A DNA stretch of 64,000 bases from Sellimonas catena (GTDB taxonomy: Bacteria; Bacillota; Clostridia; Lachnospirales; Lachnospiraceae): NCBI RefSeq assembly GCF_045063725.1, contig NZ_CP173695.1. One strand, written 5' to 3'. Under the pieces are notes generated by a model. The model was not told where the DNA came from. It was given only the letters and a program-made list of their open reading frames with translations, and searched no databases. Positions 1 to 10,107 of this stretch are shown one piece after another (within the stretch, counting starts at the first letter, position 1; each line of letters starts with the position of its first letter). The translations under genes and the position numbers were made by a program.

Positions 1-174
1 TTATTTACCTCAGCCGGACACTTTATTGTCCTGCGCGGGCTGACCGCAGACGGGAAGGTGCTGGTCAATGATCCCAATGACAGCGAGTCCAAGAACTATG
101 TGAACCGTGCATTTGACATGATGACGGAAATCCATGCGACATCCTCGCAGTATTGGATTTTCGAGAAGAAATAA
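1..174 (+). CDS. C-terminal end of a C39-like cell-wall peptidase (partial)
   Basis: The window opens inside a gene in frame 1 that ends at TAA 172-174. The 57 residues include a GHFIVLRG stretch and a VNDPN motif. These match the catalytic-His and Asp/Asn region of papain-like peptidase C39_2 domains. Such domains form the C-terminus of the bifunctional lysozyme/peptidase that opens peptidoglycan for the conjugation channel. The next gene follows after 10 bases and the PrgI-VirB4 gene comes next, which fits a transfer operon. The N-terminal part lies outside the window, so the fused glycosidase domain is inferred. Confidence 0.6.
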   Translation, partial: LFTSAGHFIVLRGLTADGKVLVNDPNDSESKNYVNRAFDMMTEIHATSSQYWIFEKK

Positions 175-184
175 AGGAGCGTTT

Positions 185-841
185 ATGAGCAGAATAAAAC
201 TGATTTTGTCCATCCTCCTGATGCTCTTTCTCCTGCTGGTCGCCATCTTTCTTCCTTCCAGGCTCCGGGAACGAAATGAAACACCGGATACAAAGTCTCA
301 AGAAGAGACCGCTTCCCAGGAAGAAAGCAACCAGCCGGAGAAGCTGACGGAGATGGACTTTTTATCCTTTGAAGAGCTGAGCCAGTTCTTCTCTTCCGCC
401 CAGACTGTATCCTTAAGGGAGCAGTTTCCGGTATATCTTACCCGTACCGGGCAGACAGACATTACATCGGCAGAATATCTGCCGGATGAAACCGGGTATC
501 CGGATACCACCACAGTTGAACTGCATTTTCTCCTGTCCGATGACAGCACCCTTCCAGTGTTCTATGACACCATGACGGGTGCTTTTTCTTTTGGAGAGGA
601 GCGGACGGTGCTGGGGACATCCGGGCAGACCTATGAAAAACCGGTGCTGGATACCCTGCCCCCTGTCTCCAGCAGTGAAGTGGAGCAGCGCCAGGAAGGC
701 GGCTATGCGGATGTGACCGCACCAGAAGAGCCTGCACCGGATACCGGGACAGAAGAAACGGGAACTACGCAAAGCGGAGCTTCCGCAAATGCTGCGGATC
801 CCGCACAGAACACCCAGGACGGAGAGGAGGTGCTGCCATGA
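185..841 (+). CDS. Membrane-anchored conjugation-operon protein of unknown function
   Basis: 218 residues. ATG 185 was chosen over an in-frame ATG at 134 because AAGGAGC lies just upstream and 134 is inside the preceding gene. Residues 5-23 are a single hydrophobic segment, followed by a charged, E/Q/T/P-rich linker and a compact region (about 55-160) with alternating strands. The C-terminus is Gly/Thr/Ala/Glu-rich and disordered-looking. A small N-terminally anchored protein between the wall peptidase and VirB4 suggests a mating-channel accessory, but I do not recognise the family. Its stop overlaps the next start (ATGA, 838-841), so the two are translationally coupled. Confidence 0.7.
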   Translation: MSRIKLILSILLMLFLLLVAIFLPSRLRERNETPDTKSQEETASQEESNQPEKLTEMDFLSFEELSQFFSSAQTVSLREQFPVYLTRTGQTDITSAEYLPDETGYPDTTTVELHFLLSDDSTLPVFYDTMTGAFSFGEERTVLGTSGQTYEKPVLDTLPPVSSSEVEQRQEGGYADVTAPEEPAPDTGTEETGTTQSGASANAADPAQNTQDGEEVLP

Positions 842-3800
842 GCAATCCGGATGAGCAGCGGACCTCCTTTATCCCGCCAAACTTCATCGAAAAGGGCAAG
901 ATCTTAAACGGCACCTTTGACATCCGCAATGCCATTGAAGCCATTATTTTCGCCCTGCTGATCGGGGTGCCGGTGGTCCACCTGCCGTTTTCCCTGACCA
1001 CCCGCATCATCATCCTGTGCATGACCGCACTGCCGGCAGCTATGGTATCCCTCATCGGGATCGGCGGGGAAAGCATCACCGCTTTCCTTATGAACGCCCT
1101 GCGTTTTTTGAAGAACCGGCGGGTGATTTACCGCTCTGACGCAATGCCGGAGCCAAAGAAGAAACGGCAGAAGCTGCCTGGCACGAAAGAAGCCAAAAAA
1201 CCCGCCAAACGGGAACGCCGGAAGAAAAAGGCGAAAAAGGGCTCTTTGGAGGATTCTCCCCCTTTTGAGGGGGCCGGTCAGCAGGACGATGCACCTCCCA
1301 CGAAAGAGGCGCCCCAGCAGGATCTGTCCGGCTCCCCTTCCCCCACTCCTTCTGGGAAAACGAAACGGAAAAAGAAACGGGAGCCAAAGGTTCGTGAGCA
1401 TAAATCCTTCGATACCTCCACCCGGCGGGGCATCCGCAGGCAGGCCAGAGAAGATATCCGGCAGTTAGCCTATGAGCAGAAATGCGCAAAGATAGCAAAG
1501 CGCCGGGAAGAGCGGGCGGAGAAGGAAAAGCTCCGTGCCAAAAAGAAACAGGCTGCGCAGGACGCCCGCCTTGCTGCACGGCAGACGAAAGCGGCCCGCA
1601 AGGCAGAGGCTCGCAAGGCAAAGACGAAGGATGCGGAGGCACCGCAAAAGGCTGCTTCCAAATCGAGCCGCATGGCTTCCCAATCTTCCGGCAGGAAAAA
1701 GAAACGGAAGTTTCAGACCATAGAGGACTATCTTCCGATTGAAAAGATTGCCCACGGTGTCATCTACACAACGGATGGCCGGTATGTAAAAATCCTGGAA
1801 GTCGAGCCCATCAACTTCCTGCTCCGAAGTGCCAGGGAGCAGATGGGGATCATCTACAGCTTTATCAGCTACCTGAAAATCAGCCCGGTAAAGCTGCAGA
1901 TCAAGATGATCTCCAAACGGGCGGACATCAACCAGCATCTGGAGAAATCCAGACAGGAGCTGGAAAATGAAACGGATCCCCGGTGCCGGGAGCTGCAGGA
2001 GGATTACCTGAAGTTTGTCCGGAACCTAAGTTCCAGGGAGGCCGTTTCCCGGCGGTTCTTCCTTGTTATGGAATATGAACCTTTTAACGCCAACCGGAAG
2101 GTGACGGAACGGGAGATCTTAGAATCCCTGGAGACGACGGCGCAGACAGCCAAGACCTTTCTGTACCAGTGCGGCAATGAGGTGACAGAACATGAAAATC
2201 CGGATGAGTTTACCACGGATGTGTTGTACACCCTCTTAAACCGCTCCCTTTGCACCACCCATCCCTTGCAGGAGCGCATTGCTTCCGTATTGGCACGGTA
2301 CGCAAAGGAGAACCGTGCCGATGAGGATATCCGCATCAGTGAATTTCTCTCTCCGGAAACCCTGGATTTCCGGCACTCCAGCTATGTGCTGATCAACGGG
2401 GTCTACCACTCCTATCTGTACGTACCGTCATCCGGCTACAAAAGCCGGGTGGTGCCGGGGTGGCTGTCTCTTTTGGTAAACGCCGGGGAAGGCATTGACG
2501 TGGATTTTTATCTCCACCGGCAGCCAAAGGATAAGATCCAGCAGCGGCTGGGACAACAGATCCGGATCAACCGTTCCAAGATCAAGGACGCCTCGGATAC
2601 CAATACCGACTATGACGACCTGGATTCCGCCATCCGCTCCGGTTATTTCTTAAAACAGGGGCTGGCGAATAATGAAGACTTCTATTACATGAGCCTTCTC
2701 ATTACCGTCACAGCCTCTACTTTAGAGGAGCTGCAGTGGCGGGTACAGGAGATGAAAAAGCTCCTGATCTCCCAGGACATGGACCTGAGAACCTGCTACT
2801 TTCTGCAGGAGCAGGGCTTTTTATCCACGCTGCCCCTGGCATCTCTGGATAAGAAGCTGTATCAGCTTTCCAGGCGGAACGTTTTAACCAGCGGGGCGGC
2901 AAGCTGCTATCCTTTTGTCAGCTACTCCATCTGTGATGACAACGGGATTTTATTTGGTGTCAACAAGCACAACAACAGCCTTGTCATTGCGGATATCTTT
3001 GATTCCAGGCAGTACAAAAATGCCAACGTGGCGATCCTGGGCTGCTCCGGTGCAGGGAAAACCTTTACCATGCAGCTTTTTGCCACCCGGATGCGGCGCA
3101 AGAACATCAAAGTCTTCATCATAGCGCCGCTGAAAGGGCATGAGTTCTACCGGGCCTGCAAGAATATCGGCGGGGAGTTCATCCAGATTTCCCCCGCCAG
3201 CCGGAACTGCATCAACATCATGGAGATCCGGAAAACGGATAACTCCGTCAATGAGCTGCTGGACGGTCCTTCCATGGACAACTCGGCACTGGCCGGGAAG
3301 ATCCAGAAGCTGCATATCTTCTTCAGCCTGCTCATCCCGGACATGACCCATGAGGAGCGGCAGCTTCTCGATGAGGCGCTGATCAAGACCTATGCCAAAA
3401 AGGGGATCACCCACAAAAACGAGTCCCTGATCGATCCGGCTCATCCGGACCGGTATAAACCCATGCCGATCCTGGAAGATGTCTACGATATCCTGATGGA
3501 AAGCGATGACACGAAACGCATGGCCCACATCTTAAACCGGCTGGTCCACGGCTCTGCTTCCTCTTTTAACCAGGAAACCAACGTGGATCTGACCAATAAG
3601 TATACGGTTCTCGATATCTCCGAGCTGACCGGGGATCTATTGACAGTGGGCATGTTTACCGTCTTGGATTATGTCTGGGATATCGCAAAGGAGAACCGAA
3701 CGGAGGAAAAAGCCATCTTCGTGGATGAGGTCTGGCAGCTCATCGGTGCGTCCAGCAACCGCCTGGCTGCAGAATTTGTCCTGGAGATCGCCAAGATCAT

Positions 3801-4146
3801 CCGAGGATACGGCGGTTCTGCCGTCTTTGCGACGCAGGATTTAAATGACTTTTTTGCCCTGGATGACGGCAAGTACGGAAAGGGAATCATAAACAATTGC
3901 AAGTCTAAAATTGTCCTCAACATGGAAGAGGAAGAGGCGCAGCGCGTCAAACAAATCCTACATCTTTCCGAAACGGAGCTTCTTAACATTACGCACTTCC
4001 AGCGGGGCAATGGTCTGATATCCACGAATAACAATAACATTACTGTGGAATTTAAGGCATCCGCTCTGGAAAAAGAGCTGATCACTACGGACCGGCAGGA
4101 ACTTCTGGAGATCCTGGAACGGCACAGACAAAAAGCAGCCGGGTAA
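838..4146 (+). CDS. PrgI-VirB4 fusion: type IV secretion ATPase of conjugation
   Basis: 1102 residues. Residues 1-95 resemble a PrgI-family membrane protein, with two hydrophobic segments near 30-75. Residues 100-290 are an extremely Lys/Arg/Ala-rich low-complexity linker, and about 290-1102 is a VirB4/TraE ATPase. Walker A is GCSGAGKT near residue 735 and Walker B is AIFVDEVW near 959. VirB4 powers assembly of and DNA transport through the conjugation channel at the inner face of the membrane. In related Firmicute elements PrgI and VirB4 are normally two adjacent genes; here they form one open frame. The linker may tether the ATPase to the membrane or bind nucleic acid, which is inference. 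Confidence 0.92.
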   Translation: MSNPDEQRTSFIPPNFIEKGKILNGTFDIRNAIEAIIFALLIGVPVVHLPFSLTTRIIILCMTALPAAMVSLIGIGGESITAFLMNALRFLKNRRVIYRSDAMPEPKKKRQKLPGTKEAKKPAKRERRKKKAKKGSLEDSPPFEGAGQQDDAPPTKEAPQQDLSGSPSPTPSGKTKRKKKREPKVREHKSFDTSTRRGIRRQAREDIRQLAYEQKCAKIAKRREERAEKEKLRAKKKQAAQDARLAARQTKAARKAEARKAKTKDAEAPQKAASKSSRMASQSSGRKKKRKFQTIEDYLPIEKIAHGVIYTTDGRYVKILEVEPINFLLRSAREQMGIIYSFISYLKISPVKLQIKMISKRADINQHLEKSRQELENETDPRCRELQEDYLKFVRNLSSREAVSRRFFLVMEYEPFNANRKVTEREILESLETTAQTAKTFLYQCGNEVTEHENPDEFTTDVLYTLLNRSLCTTHPLQERIASVLARYAKENRADEDIRISEFLSPETLDFRHSSYVLINGVYHSYLYVPSSGYKSRVVPGWLSLLVNAGEGIDVDFYLHRQPKDKIQQRLGQQIRINRSKIKDASDTNTDYDDLDSAIRSGYFLKQGLANNEDFYYMSLLITVTASTLEELQWRVQEMKKLLISQDMDLRTCYFLQEQGFLSTLPLASLDKKLYQLSRRNVLTSGAASCYPFVSYSICDDNGILFGVNKHNNSLVIADIFDSRQYKNANVAILGCSGAGKTFTMQLFATRMRRKNIKVFIIAPLKGHEFYRACKNIGGEFIQISPASRNCINIMEIRKTDNSVNELLDGPSMDNSALAGKIQKLHIFFSLLIPDMTHEERQLLDEALIKTYAKKGITHKNESLIDPAHPDRYKPMPILEDVYDILMESDDTKRMAHILNRLVHGSASSFNQETNVDLTNKYTVLDISELTGDLLTVGMFTVLDYVWDIAKENRTEEKAIFVDEVWQLIGASSNRLAAEFVLEIAKIIRGYGGSAVFATQDLNDFFALDDGKYGKGIINNCKSKIVLNMEEEEAQRVKQILHLSETELLNITHFQRGNGLISTNNNNITVEFKASALEKELITTDRQELLEILERHRQKAAG

Positions 4147-4236
4147 CGATGCCAAAGCAACCCATGGGGAGTGTCTGATGCAGGGCAGGCACTTCCTTTT
4201 TTCATTCCCCTGTACCTTTTGAAAAGGAGGAGACTT

Positions 4237-7200
4237 ATGAAACGAATCAAAACCCACATCCTCCGCCGCTGTTTCGCTTTCCTGATGGCAGCCATCGTCC
4301 TTGCGGGGACAGCCATCACAAGCCCCTTGACAGCCCATGCGGCGGATGGAACCCTTAATTTCCAGACCGGTGAATTAATCTCTTATGGCGATTACTACAC
4401 CACAAAGATGTCTGTGGATAACAACGGCACGGCCTACTGTGTCCAGCCCATGAAGAGAACGCCGGCGGCGGGCAGCTATCAGTACGACCTGCTGGGAAAA
4501 GACTCTGCGCTCCGCAAAGCGCTCTACTACCTGCCCGGCGGTTACGGCTATGAAGAGCAGAACATCGCCGGCACCTATTTAAGCGGCTGGTCTGAAAATG
4601 ACCGCTACGTAATCGGTCATCTGGTGGCTTCCTATGTGTACAGCAATTACGACGCCGGAAGCGGAGCCTTTTATGGCGCGCCCCAAAGCTACATTGATAA
4701 GGCGGTGGAGATCGCCAATGCGATCCAGGGACTGCCTGCGCCGCCGGACTCCTTCCGTGCCTTTATCATTCCGTCTGACAGCAACCAGACCGTAGCGGGA
4801 TGCTGGTACGAAAAGCCCTACGGCTGGATCGAGATCCAGAAATCCACGGCAAACAGCTCCGTTTCTGACGGGAACGGCAATTACAGCTTAAAAGGCGCCC
4901 AGTACGGCATTTATCAGGGCAGCAACCTGGTAGAGACACTGACCACCGATGAGAATGGCTATGCCAAATCCGGAGATCTTGAGGTCGGCAGCTACACGAT
5001 CAAAGAGCTTTCTCCATCTCCGGGATACGCCCTGGATATCAATGCCTATGATGTGACCGTTTCTTCCAATGAAACAGCAAAAGCAGAGGTCAAGGAAATC
5101 CCCCAGAATAATCCCCTCTCCCTGGTGCTTCAGAAGCTGGATGCAGACTTAAAGGATGCCATTCCCCAGGGCGCTGCCAGCCTGAAGGATGCGGAGTTTA
5201 CCGTGAAGTTCTACACCGCCATCTCCGATACGGATCCGGCTGCAGGCGGCAGTGAGCCTGCCCGCACCTGGGTATTCCGTACAGGAGAAGACGGGGAGAT
5301 TTCCTTTACGGAGGAATACAAGGTCAGCGGAGATGCGTTCTACTACGCAAGCGACGGCAAAACGCTGTGCGTGCCTCTTGGAACCGTGACCATCCAGGAA
5401 ACCAAAGCGCCAGCAGGCTACCAGCTCAATGAAACGGTGTTCGTTCTGCCGATTTCCAGCAGCGGTACGGAAGAAACTGTCTCTGCTTACCAGGCGCCGG
5501 ATGTACCGGATGCTGTCATCCGGGGAGGTGTCAAAGTACAGAAACGAGATTTGGAAACCGGCGGCACCACGCCCCAGGGCGGCGCTACACTGGAAGGCGC
5601 TGAGTTTGCCATCACCTCATTAAATGAGAACCCGGTAGTCGTCGATGGAACGACCTATCAGAAGGATGAAGTCGTCCTGACCATCAAGACCGATGCCTCT
5701 GGACTGGCATCCACTGCTGCGGACGCTCTGCCTTACGGCAGTTACCGTGTAGATGAAGTGACGCCTCCCACCGGTTATTTAGGGGAAGGCACCTTCTCCG
5801 CTGAGTTTACCATCTCTAAGAACGGGGAAATGGTGGACCTGACTGGAGAAGACAGTTCCATCTCAAACCAGATCATCCGGGGCGGTGTCAAAGTGCAGAA
5901 ACGTGACATCGAAACCGGGAAAGCTGCCGCTCAGGGCGGTGCTACCTTGGAGGGCGCAGAATTTACCATCACCAGCTTAAATGCCAATCCGGTGATCGTG
6001 GACGGGGAAACCTACGAAAACGGGGAAATCGTCCTGACGCTTGTAACGGATGAGAAGGGGCTGGCTTCCACGGCGAAAGATGCCCTGCCTTACGGCCATT
6101 ACCGGGTGGATGAGACAAAAGCGCCGGAAGGGTATCTGAACGAGGGCCGTATCTCCCTGGAATTTGACATCACGGAAGACGGCAAGATCGTGGAACTGAC
6201 CGAAACCGGCTCATCCATTGAAAACCAGGTCATCCGTGGGGATCTGGAGCTTGTTAAAGTCAGTGACGGGGATCTGTCCCGTCTCGCAGGTGTACCGTTT
6301 ACTATTACTTCTAAAACAACCGGCGAGAGCCATACCATCGTAACAGATAAAAACGGTTATGCCAGCACATCCGCAGAGTGGAACAAACATACCTCCAATA
6401 CCAACCGGGGTGAGACTGCAGAAGACGGCATCTGGTTTGGCACCTCCAAGCCGGATGACTCCAAAGGCGCCCTGATCTATGATACCTATACCATTGAAGA
6501 GCAGCGCTGTGAAGCCAATGAAGGCCGAAACCTTCTTACCTTTGATGTAGAAGTGTACCGGGATTCCGTTACCATCGACCTGGGGACGCTGACTAATGAC
6601 AAGGTGGAGATTGCCACCACTGCACTGGATAAAGAAAGCGGCTCCCATATGGCAAAGCCCGATGACAAGGTAACGATTGTTGACACGGTTGAGTATGAAG
6701 GGCTGAAAAAAGGTGTGGAGTACCGGGTAGTCGGCACGCTCATGAACAAAGAAACCGGGGAACCTTTTGAGATTGATGGAAAACCGGTCACGGCAGAGAC
6801 GACCTTTACGGCGAAAAAATCTACCGGCAGCGTGGAAGTAGAATTTACCTTTGACGCTACGGGCCTTGGCGGAACCACCGTGGTCTGCTTCGAGGAACTG
6901 TGGCAGGATGACCTGAAAATGGCTGTTCACGCCGATATCGAGGATCAGGACCAGTCCATCTTCTTCCCGGAGATCGGTACTCAGGTGAAAGATTCCGAAA
7001 CCGGCCTTCAGATGGCTCACGCAGATGAAGAGGTAACACTCATTGATACGGTGTCCTATTCCAACGTACCCGCCGGAGAAGAGCTTACCCTGCAGGGAAT
7101 CCTGATGGATAAAGAAACCGGGGAAGCATTGGAGATTGGCGGGGAAACCGTGACTTCCGAACTGACCTTTACACCGGAAAACTCGGAAGGGACTGTAGAT

Positions 7201-7947
7201 GTGGAATTTACCTTTAACGCTACAGAAGCGGCAGGCAAGACACTGGTTGTCTTTGAATCCCTATATTATGGGGAGGAAGAAATCGCTTCCCACCAGGATC
7301 TTAGTTCACCGGAGCAGACGCTGGTTCTGCCTTCTGTCAGCACCACTGCAGCAAATCCGGAGCTTGGAAACCAGACCGGGCTCGCAAAGGCGGAAGCATC
7401 CATTACGGATGTGGCGGAATATACGAACCTTATTGCCGGGGAAACCTTCACGATCCGCGGCACGCTGATGGATCAGGAAACCGGCGAAGAGCTGCTGATC
7501 GATGAAAAGCCTGTGACGGCTGAAGCAGAATTTACCCCGGAGGAGACTTCCGGAACCACCGAGCTGACCTTTACCTTTAATGCAGAGGCACTGGCCGGAA
7601 AAACCCTGGTGGTCTTCGAGGAAATCCTTTATAAAGATCAGGTGGTTGCGTCCCACAGGGACATTTCTTCCGATCCGCAAAGTATCTACTTCCCGCAGAT
7701 CGGCACCTCTGCCACAGACGGGGAGGACGGGGATCAGGAGATCCTGGCCGACAGCGAGGTAACCATCAAGGATACGGTTTCCTATGAAAACCTGATTCCC
7801 GGGGCATCCTATCTCTTAAAGGGCGTGCTGATGGATCAGGAAACCGGGGAAGAACTGCTTCTTGACGGAAATCCGGTCACGGCTGAAACCGCATTTACAC
7901 CGGAAGAGCGCAGCGGCTCCGTAGAGGTTGTATTTACCTTAGAGTAG
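4237..7947 (+). pseudogene. VaFE-repeat surface adhesin, N-terminal fragment cut off by an IS
   Basis: 1236 residues remain before a stop supplied by the inserted IS. ATG 4237 follows GGAGGAG. Order: signal peptide (1-38, ending AHA-A); a thioester-type N-terminal domain with Cys in YCVQP near residue 69; SpaA/CnaB-like domains; two near-duplicate CnaB repeats starting IRGGVKVQKRD (nt about 5515-5870 and 5872-6230); then VaFE repeats with the (V/C)FE signature near nt 6890, 7250 and 7615. A fourth VaFE repeat is interrupted. The family forms isopeptide-stabilised, sortase-anchored stalks and could act in mating-pair adhesion. This fragment lacks the sorting signal, which lies beyond the IS at 9299-9615, so any product should be secreted rather than anchored. 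Confidence 0.88.
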
Positions 7948-8037
7948 TGGTAGTATAAAAATAGTACAAAGTAAAGATGCCATGCAGACCTAAATCATGT
8001 ATGATAAGAGAGATGATAAAAAGGAGGCAGTACAGGC

Positions 8038-8331
8038 ATGGCAAAGGGTAGCAGATACGATCAACAGTTTAAGGAGAATGCAGTCAGGTATCGTTTGGAA
8101 CATCCAGAACTCTCACTTCAGAAGGCAGCTGAGAATCTGGGAATCAGTGATTCCGCTCTCAAGACGTGGCTACGAGCGGCCAGAGAGAACGAAGGGAGCG
8201 TACCAACACGGGGATCCGGGAATTATTCCAGTGATGAGGCGAAAGAGATCGCACGTCTCCAGCGTGAACTAAGGGATACAAAGGATGCGCTTGAAATTCT
8301 AAAAAAAGCCATCAGTATCCTGGGAAAATGA
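8038..8331 (+). CDS. IS3-family transposase OrfA (helix-turn-helix subunit)
   Basis: 97 residues. Starts MAKGSRYDQQFKENAVRYR, a classic IS3 OrfA N-terminal HTH that recognises the IS ends, followed by a C-terminal leucine-zipper-like helix (IARLQRELRDTKDALEILKKA). The start follows AAGGAGGCAG. An A7 run at 8301-8307, read A AAA AAA, sits 24 nt before the stop and would allow -1 frameshifting into orfB, as is usual in the family. OrfB lies in exactly the -1 frame. Confidence 0.92.
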   Translation: MAKGSRYDQQFKENAVRYRLEHPELSLQKAAENLGISDSALKTWLRAARENEGSVPTRGSGNYSSDEAKEIARLQRELRDTKDALEILKKAISILGK

Positions 8332-9251
8332 CAGAGGCTGTCTATACTGCCACAGCGGAGTATATTGTGGAAATGGAGCAGCGTCCGGTGAAGCACCACG
8401 TCTCTGTCAGCGGGGTACTGAAACATCTTGGTGTTTCACGATCCGGTTATAATGCTTGGAAAAAAAGAGTCCCTTCTGCCACGGAAAAACACCGTGGGGA
8501 GATCAAACAGAAAATCCGAAAAATCTATGAAGATTCCCACCAGAACTATGGAGCCCCTAAGATTACAAGGGAATTGTGGAAAACCGGCGAAAAAATCGCA
8601 GTGAAAACTGTGGCGAATTACATGCGTCAGATGGGAATCAAAGCCCAATGGGTAAAACCATATGTACAAACAACCATAGATTCTGATTTCAGTTCGAAGC
8701 TGCATAACATTCTGAATGAACAGTTCAATCCCGCTCAGCCGGATGCTGTATGGGTGTCGGATATCACTTATATCTGGACGTTTGACGGCTTTGTATACTT
8801 AACCAGCATTATGGATCTGTATTCCCGGAAAATCATCGCATGGGTCTTGGGCGAAACACTGGAAGCATCCCATGTGGTGGAATGTATCGAGAAAGCAAAG
8901 AAAATCCGCAGAATAGCACATCCGCTTATCATACATACGGACCGTGGCTGCCAGTATGTATCGGATGCATTCCGTAAAGCAACAGAGGGGATGGTAAACA
9001 GCTATTCAAAAAAAGCATATCCATGGGACAATGCGTGTATTGAATCGTTCCATGCATTACTGAAAAGGGAGTGGATCAACCGTTTTAAAATTTTTAATTA
9101 TCGGCATGCATATAAGCTGGTATTCGAATATATAGAAACATTTTATAACACAGTGAGGACACACAGCCATTGTGGATATCTTTCGCCAGATCAGTATGAA
9201 AAAGAATACTATGCAGCGTTAGATGAAAGAGCTGAAGCTTTAGCAGGGTAA
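8328..9251 (+). CDS. IS3-family transposase OrfB (DDE integrase core)
   Basis: 307 residues with an rve-type DDE catalytic core. The first Asp is in VWVSDITYIW, the second in IIHTDRGCQYVS, and the Glu in NACIESFHALLKREWI. An HTH_21-like domain (HRGEIKQKIRKIYEDSHQNYGAPKI) precedes the core. The frame overlaps orfA by 4 bases (ATGA) and lies at -1, so the active transposase is expected to be an OrfAB fusion made by frameshifting. The frame is intact, so the element may still be mobile. Confidence 0.93.
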   Translation: MTEAVYTATAEYIVEMEQRPVKHHVSVSGVLKHLGVSRSGYNAWKKRVPSATEKHRGEIKQKIRKIYEDSHQNYGAPKITRELWKTGEKIAVKTVANYMRQMGIKAQWVKPYVQTTIDSDFSSKLHNILNEQFNPAQPDAVWVSDITYIWTFDGFVYLTSIMDLYSRKIIAWVLGETLEASHVVECIEKAKKIRRIAHPLIIHTDRGCQYVSDAFRKATEGMVNSYSKKAYPWDNACIESFHALLKREWINRFKIFNYRHAYKLVFEYIETFYNTVRTHSHCGYLSPDQYEKEYYAALDERAEALAG

Positions 9252-9298
9252 CTCAACATTAAAAGGGCATATTTAATTTGTACTTTTTCTTGACATAG

Positions 9299-9615
9299 GA
9301 CCAGACGGCAGCTCCCTTGCAGGAAAATCCCTGGTTGTCTTTGAAACCCTCTACTATGTAGATGCAGACGGGACACAGCGGGAGATCTGCTCTCACAAGG
9401 ATATTGACGATGCGGGACAGACCGTACATCTCTCCGAAAATCCTCCGGAAGTACCGGAAGAACCGACGGAAACACCTTCCGTTTCTAATCCGGTCAAGAC
9501 TGGGGATGATGCACCCATCCTTCTTTACCTTGGCATCGGGGCAGGCGCTCTTGTCCTTGCCGGAGCACTGACCGTCCTGTATCTGCACAGACGGAAACAG
9601 AAGGATAACCAATAA
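9299..9615 (+). pseudogene. VaFE adhesin, C-terminal fragment with sorting signal
   Basis: About 105 in-frame residues continue the fourth VaFE repeat (LAGKSLVVFETLYY), then a Pro/Glu-rich wall spacer, a sortase-like NPVKTGDD motif, a hydrophobic segment (ILLYLGIGAGALVLAGALTV) and a positive tail HRRKQK. This is a cell-wall sorting signal in order. There is no start codon or ribosome binding site, so the fragment is stranded downstream of the IS. The motif has two residues between Pro and Thr-Gly, unlike canonical LPxTG. Confidence 0.88.
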
Positions 9616-9631
9616 CCCACACATTGACTCT

Positions 9632-9663
9632 AACAGGCGGTTCCTATTACTGGGCCGCCTGTT
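9632..9663 (+). terminator. Hairpin after the adhesin gene
   Basis: AACAGGCGG (9632-9640) pairs perfectly with CCGCCTGTT (9655-9663). It lies just after the adhesin stop and before the next start. The T-run is poor, so it may be an intercistronic hairpin rather than a strong terminator. Confidence 0.55.
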
Positions 9664-9682
9664 TCTATGGAAGGTGACAGAT

Positions 9683-10045
9683 ATGGAACGAACCCACTGT
9701 ACGGCGGACGCCAGGCATATCCGCCATTTTCTGGACTGCTGTGAGGGGAACTGGCACCAGTGCGTATATGTGCGCTGCGTTTCCTGCAAAGCTCCGGGAT
9801 ATTGCAGACAGCCGGACTTTTTATACCATCCGGATCCGGAGGGGAAGCCCTGTGTCCTCCTCATGAGGGATGCCAGGCTTCTTTTCGCCCGGCTTCCAGA
9901 GCCCACCGAGTGCGCCGGCGCATTGACCATGGAGCAGTTTATCTCCCTGTACCAGCCCTATCTGGAAAAAGAAGGGCTGCTTGAAGCCCCCTGTCTTCCG
10001 GAGGCACTGCTGCGTCTCCAGGAGGCAGCCTGCTATGACTGGTAA
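9683..10045 (+). CDS. Cysteine-rich ICE protein of unknown function
   Basis: 120 residues. ATG 9683 follows AAGGTG at the right spacing; a GTG at 9674 is also in frame. Eight Cys residues are present, mostly in the first half (CC at 19-20, CVYVRCVSCKAPGYC), with no hydrophobic segment. The clustered Cys suggest metal binding or disulfides. I recognise no family. It lies between the adhesin and a small membrane protein in the plus-strand backbone, so an accessory ICE role is likely but unproven. Confidence 0.6.
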   Translation: MERTHCTADARHIRHFLDCCEGNWHQCVYVRCVSCKAPGYCRQPDFLYHPDPEGKPCVLLMRDARLLFARLPEPTECAGALTMEQFISLYQPYLEKEGLLEAPCLPEALLRLQEAACYDW

Positions 10046-10107
10046 AGTTGCGTTTTGCAGGGCTTCTACGTATGGGATAAGTAAGAAAACGAAAGGAGGA
10101 GCATCAC

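Larger units (their letters stand above)
7943..9295 (+). mobile_element. IS3-family insertion sequence
   Basis: About 1.35 kb with overlapping orfA and orfB. The two ends carry imperfect inverted repeats: AGTACAAAGTAAAGATGCC inside the left end matches the reverse complement of the right end at 17 of 19 positions. TAG flanks both sides (7940-7942 and 9296-9298). Removing the element plus one TAG copy rejoins the adhesin in frame (acc tta gga cca). The exact termini are therefore inferred: the outermost bases match poorly, and a second TAG at 7945-7947 would not restore the frame. Confidence 0.85.

Noticed and set aside
904..1938. Overlapping minus-strand frames opposite the VirB4 linker
   Set aside because: The Lys/Arg/Ala-rich linker leaves other frames open; none has a domain or start signal.
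6211..7020. Long open frame on the minus strand opposite the adhesin
   Set aside because: It is antisense to CnaB/VaFE repeats and owes its length to their biased codons; it has no RBS or domain.
7945..7947. Alternative IS border with TAG at 7945-7947 as target duplication
   Set aside because: Rejoining at this point leaves the adhesin out of frame, while the TAG at 7940-7942 restores it.
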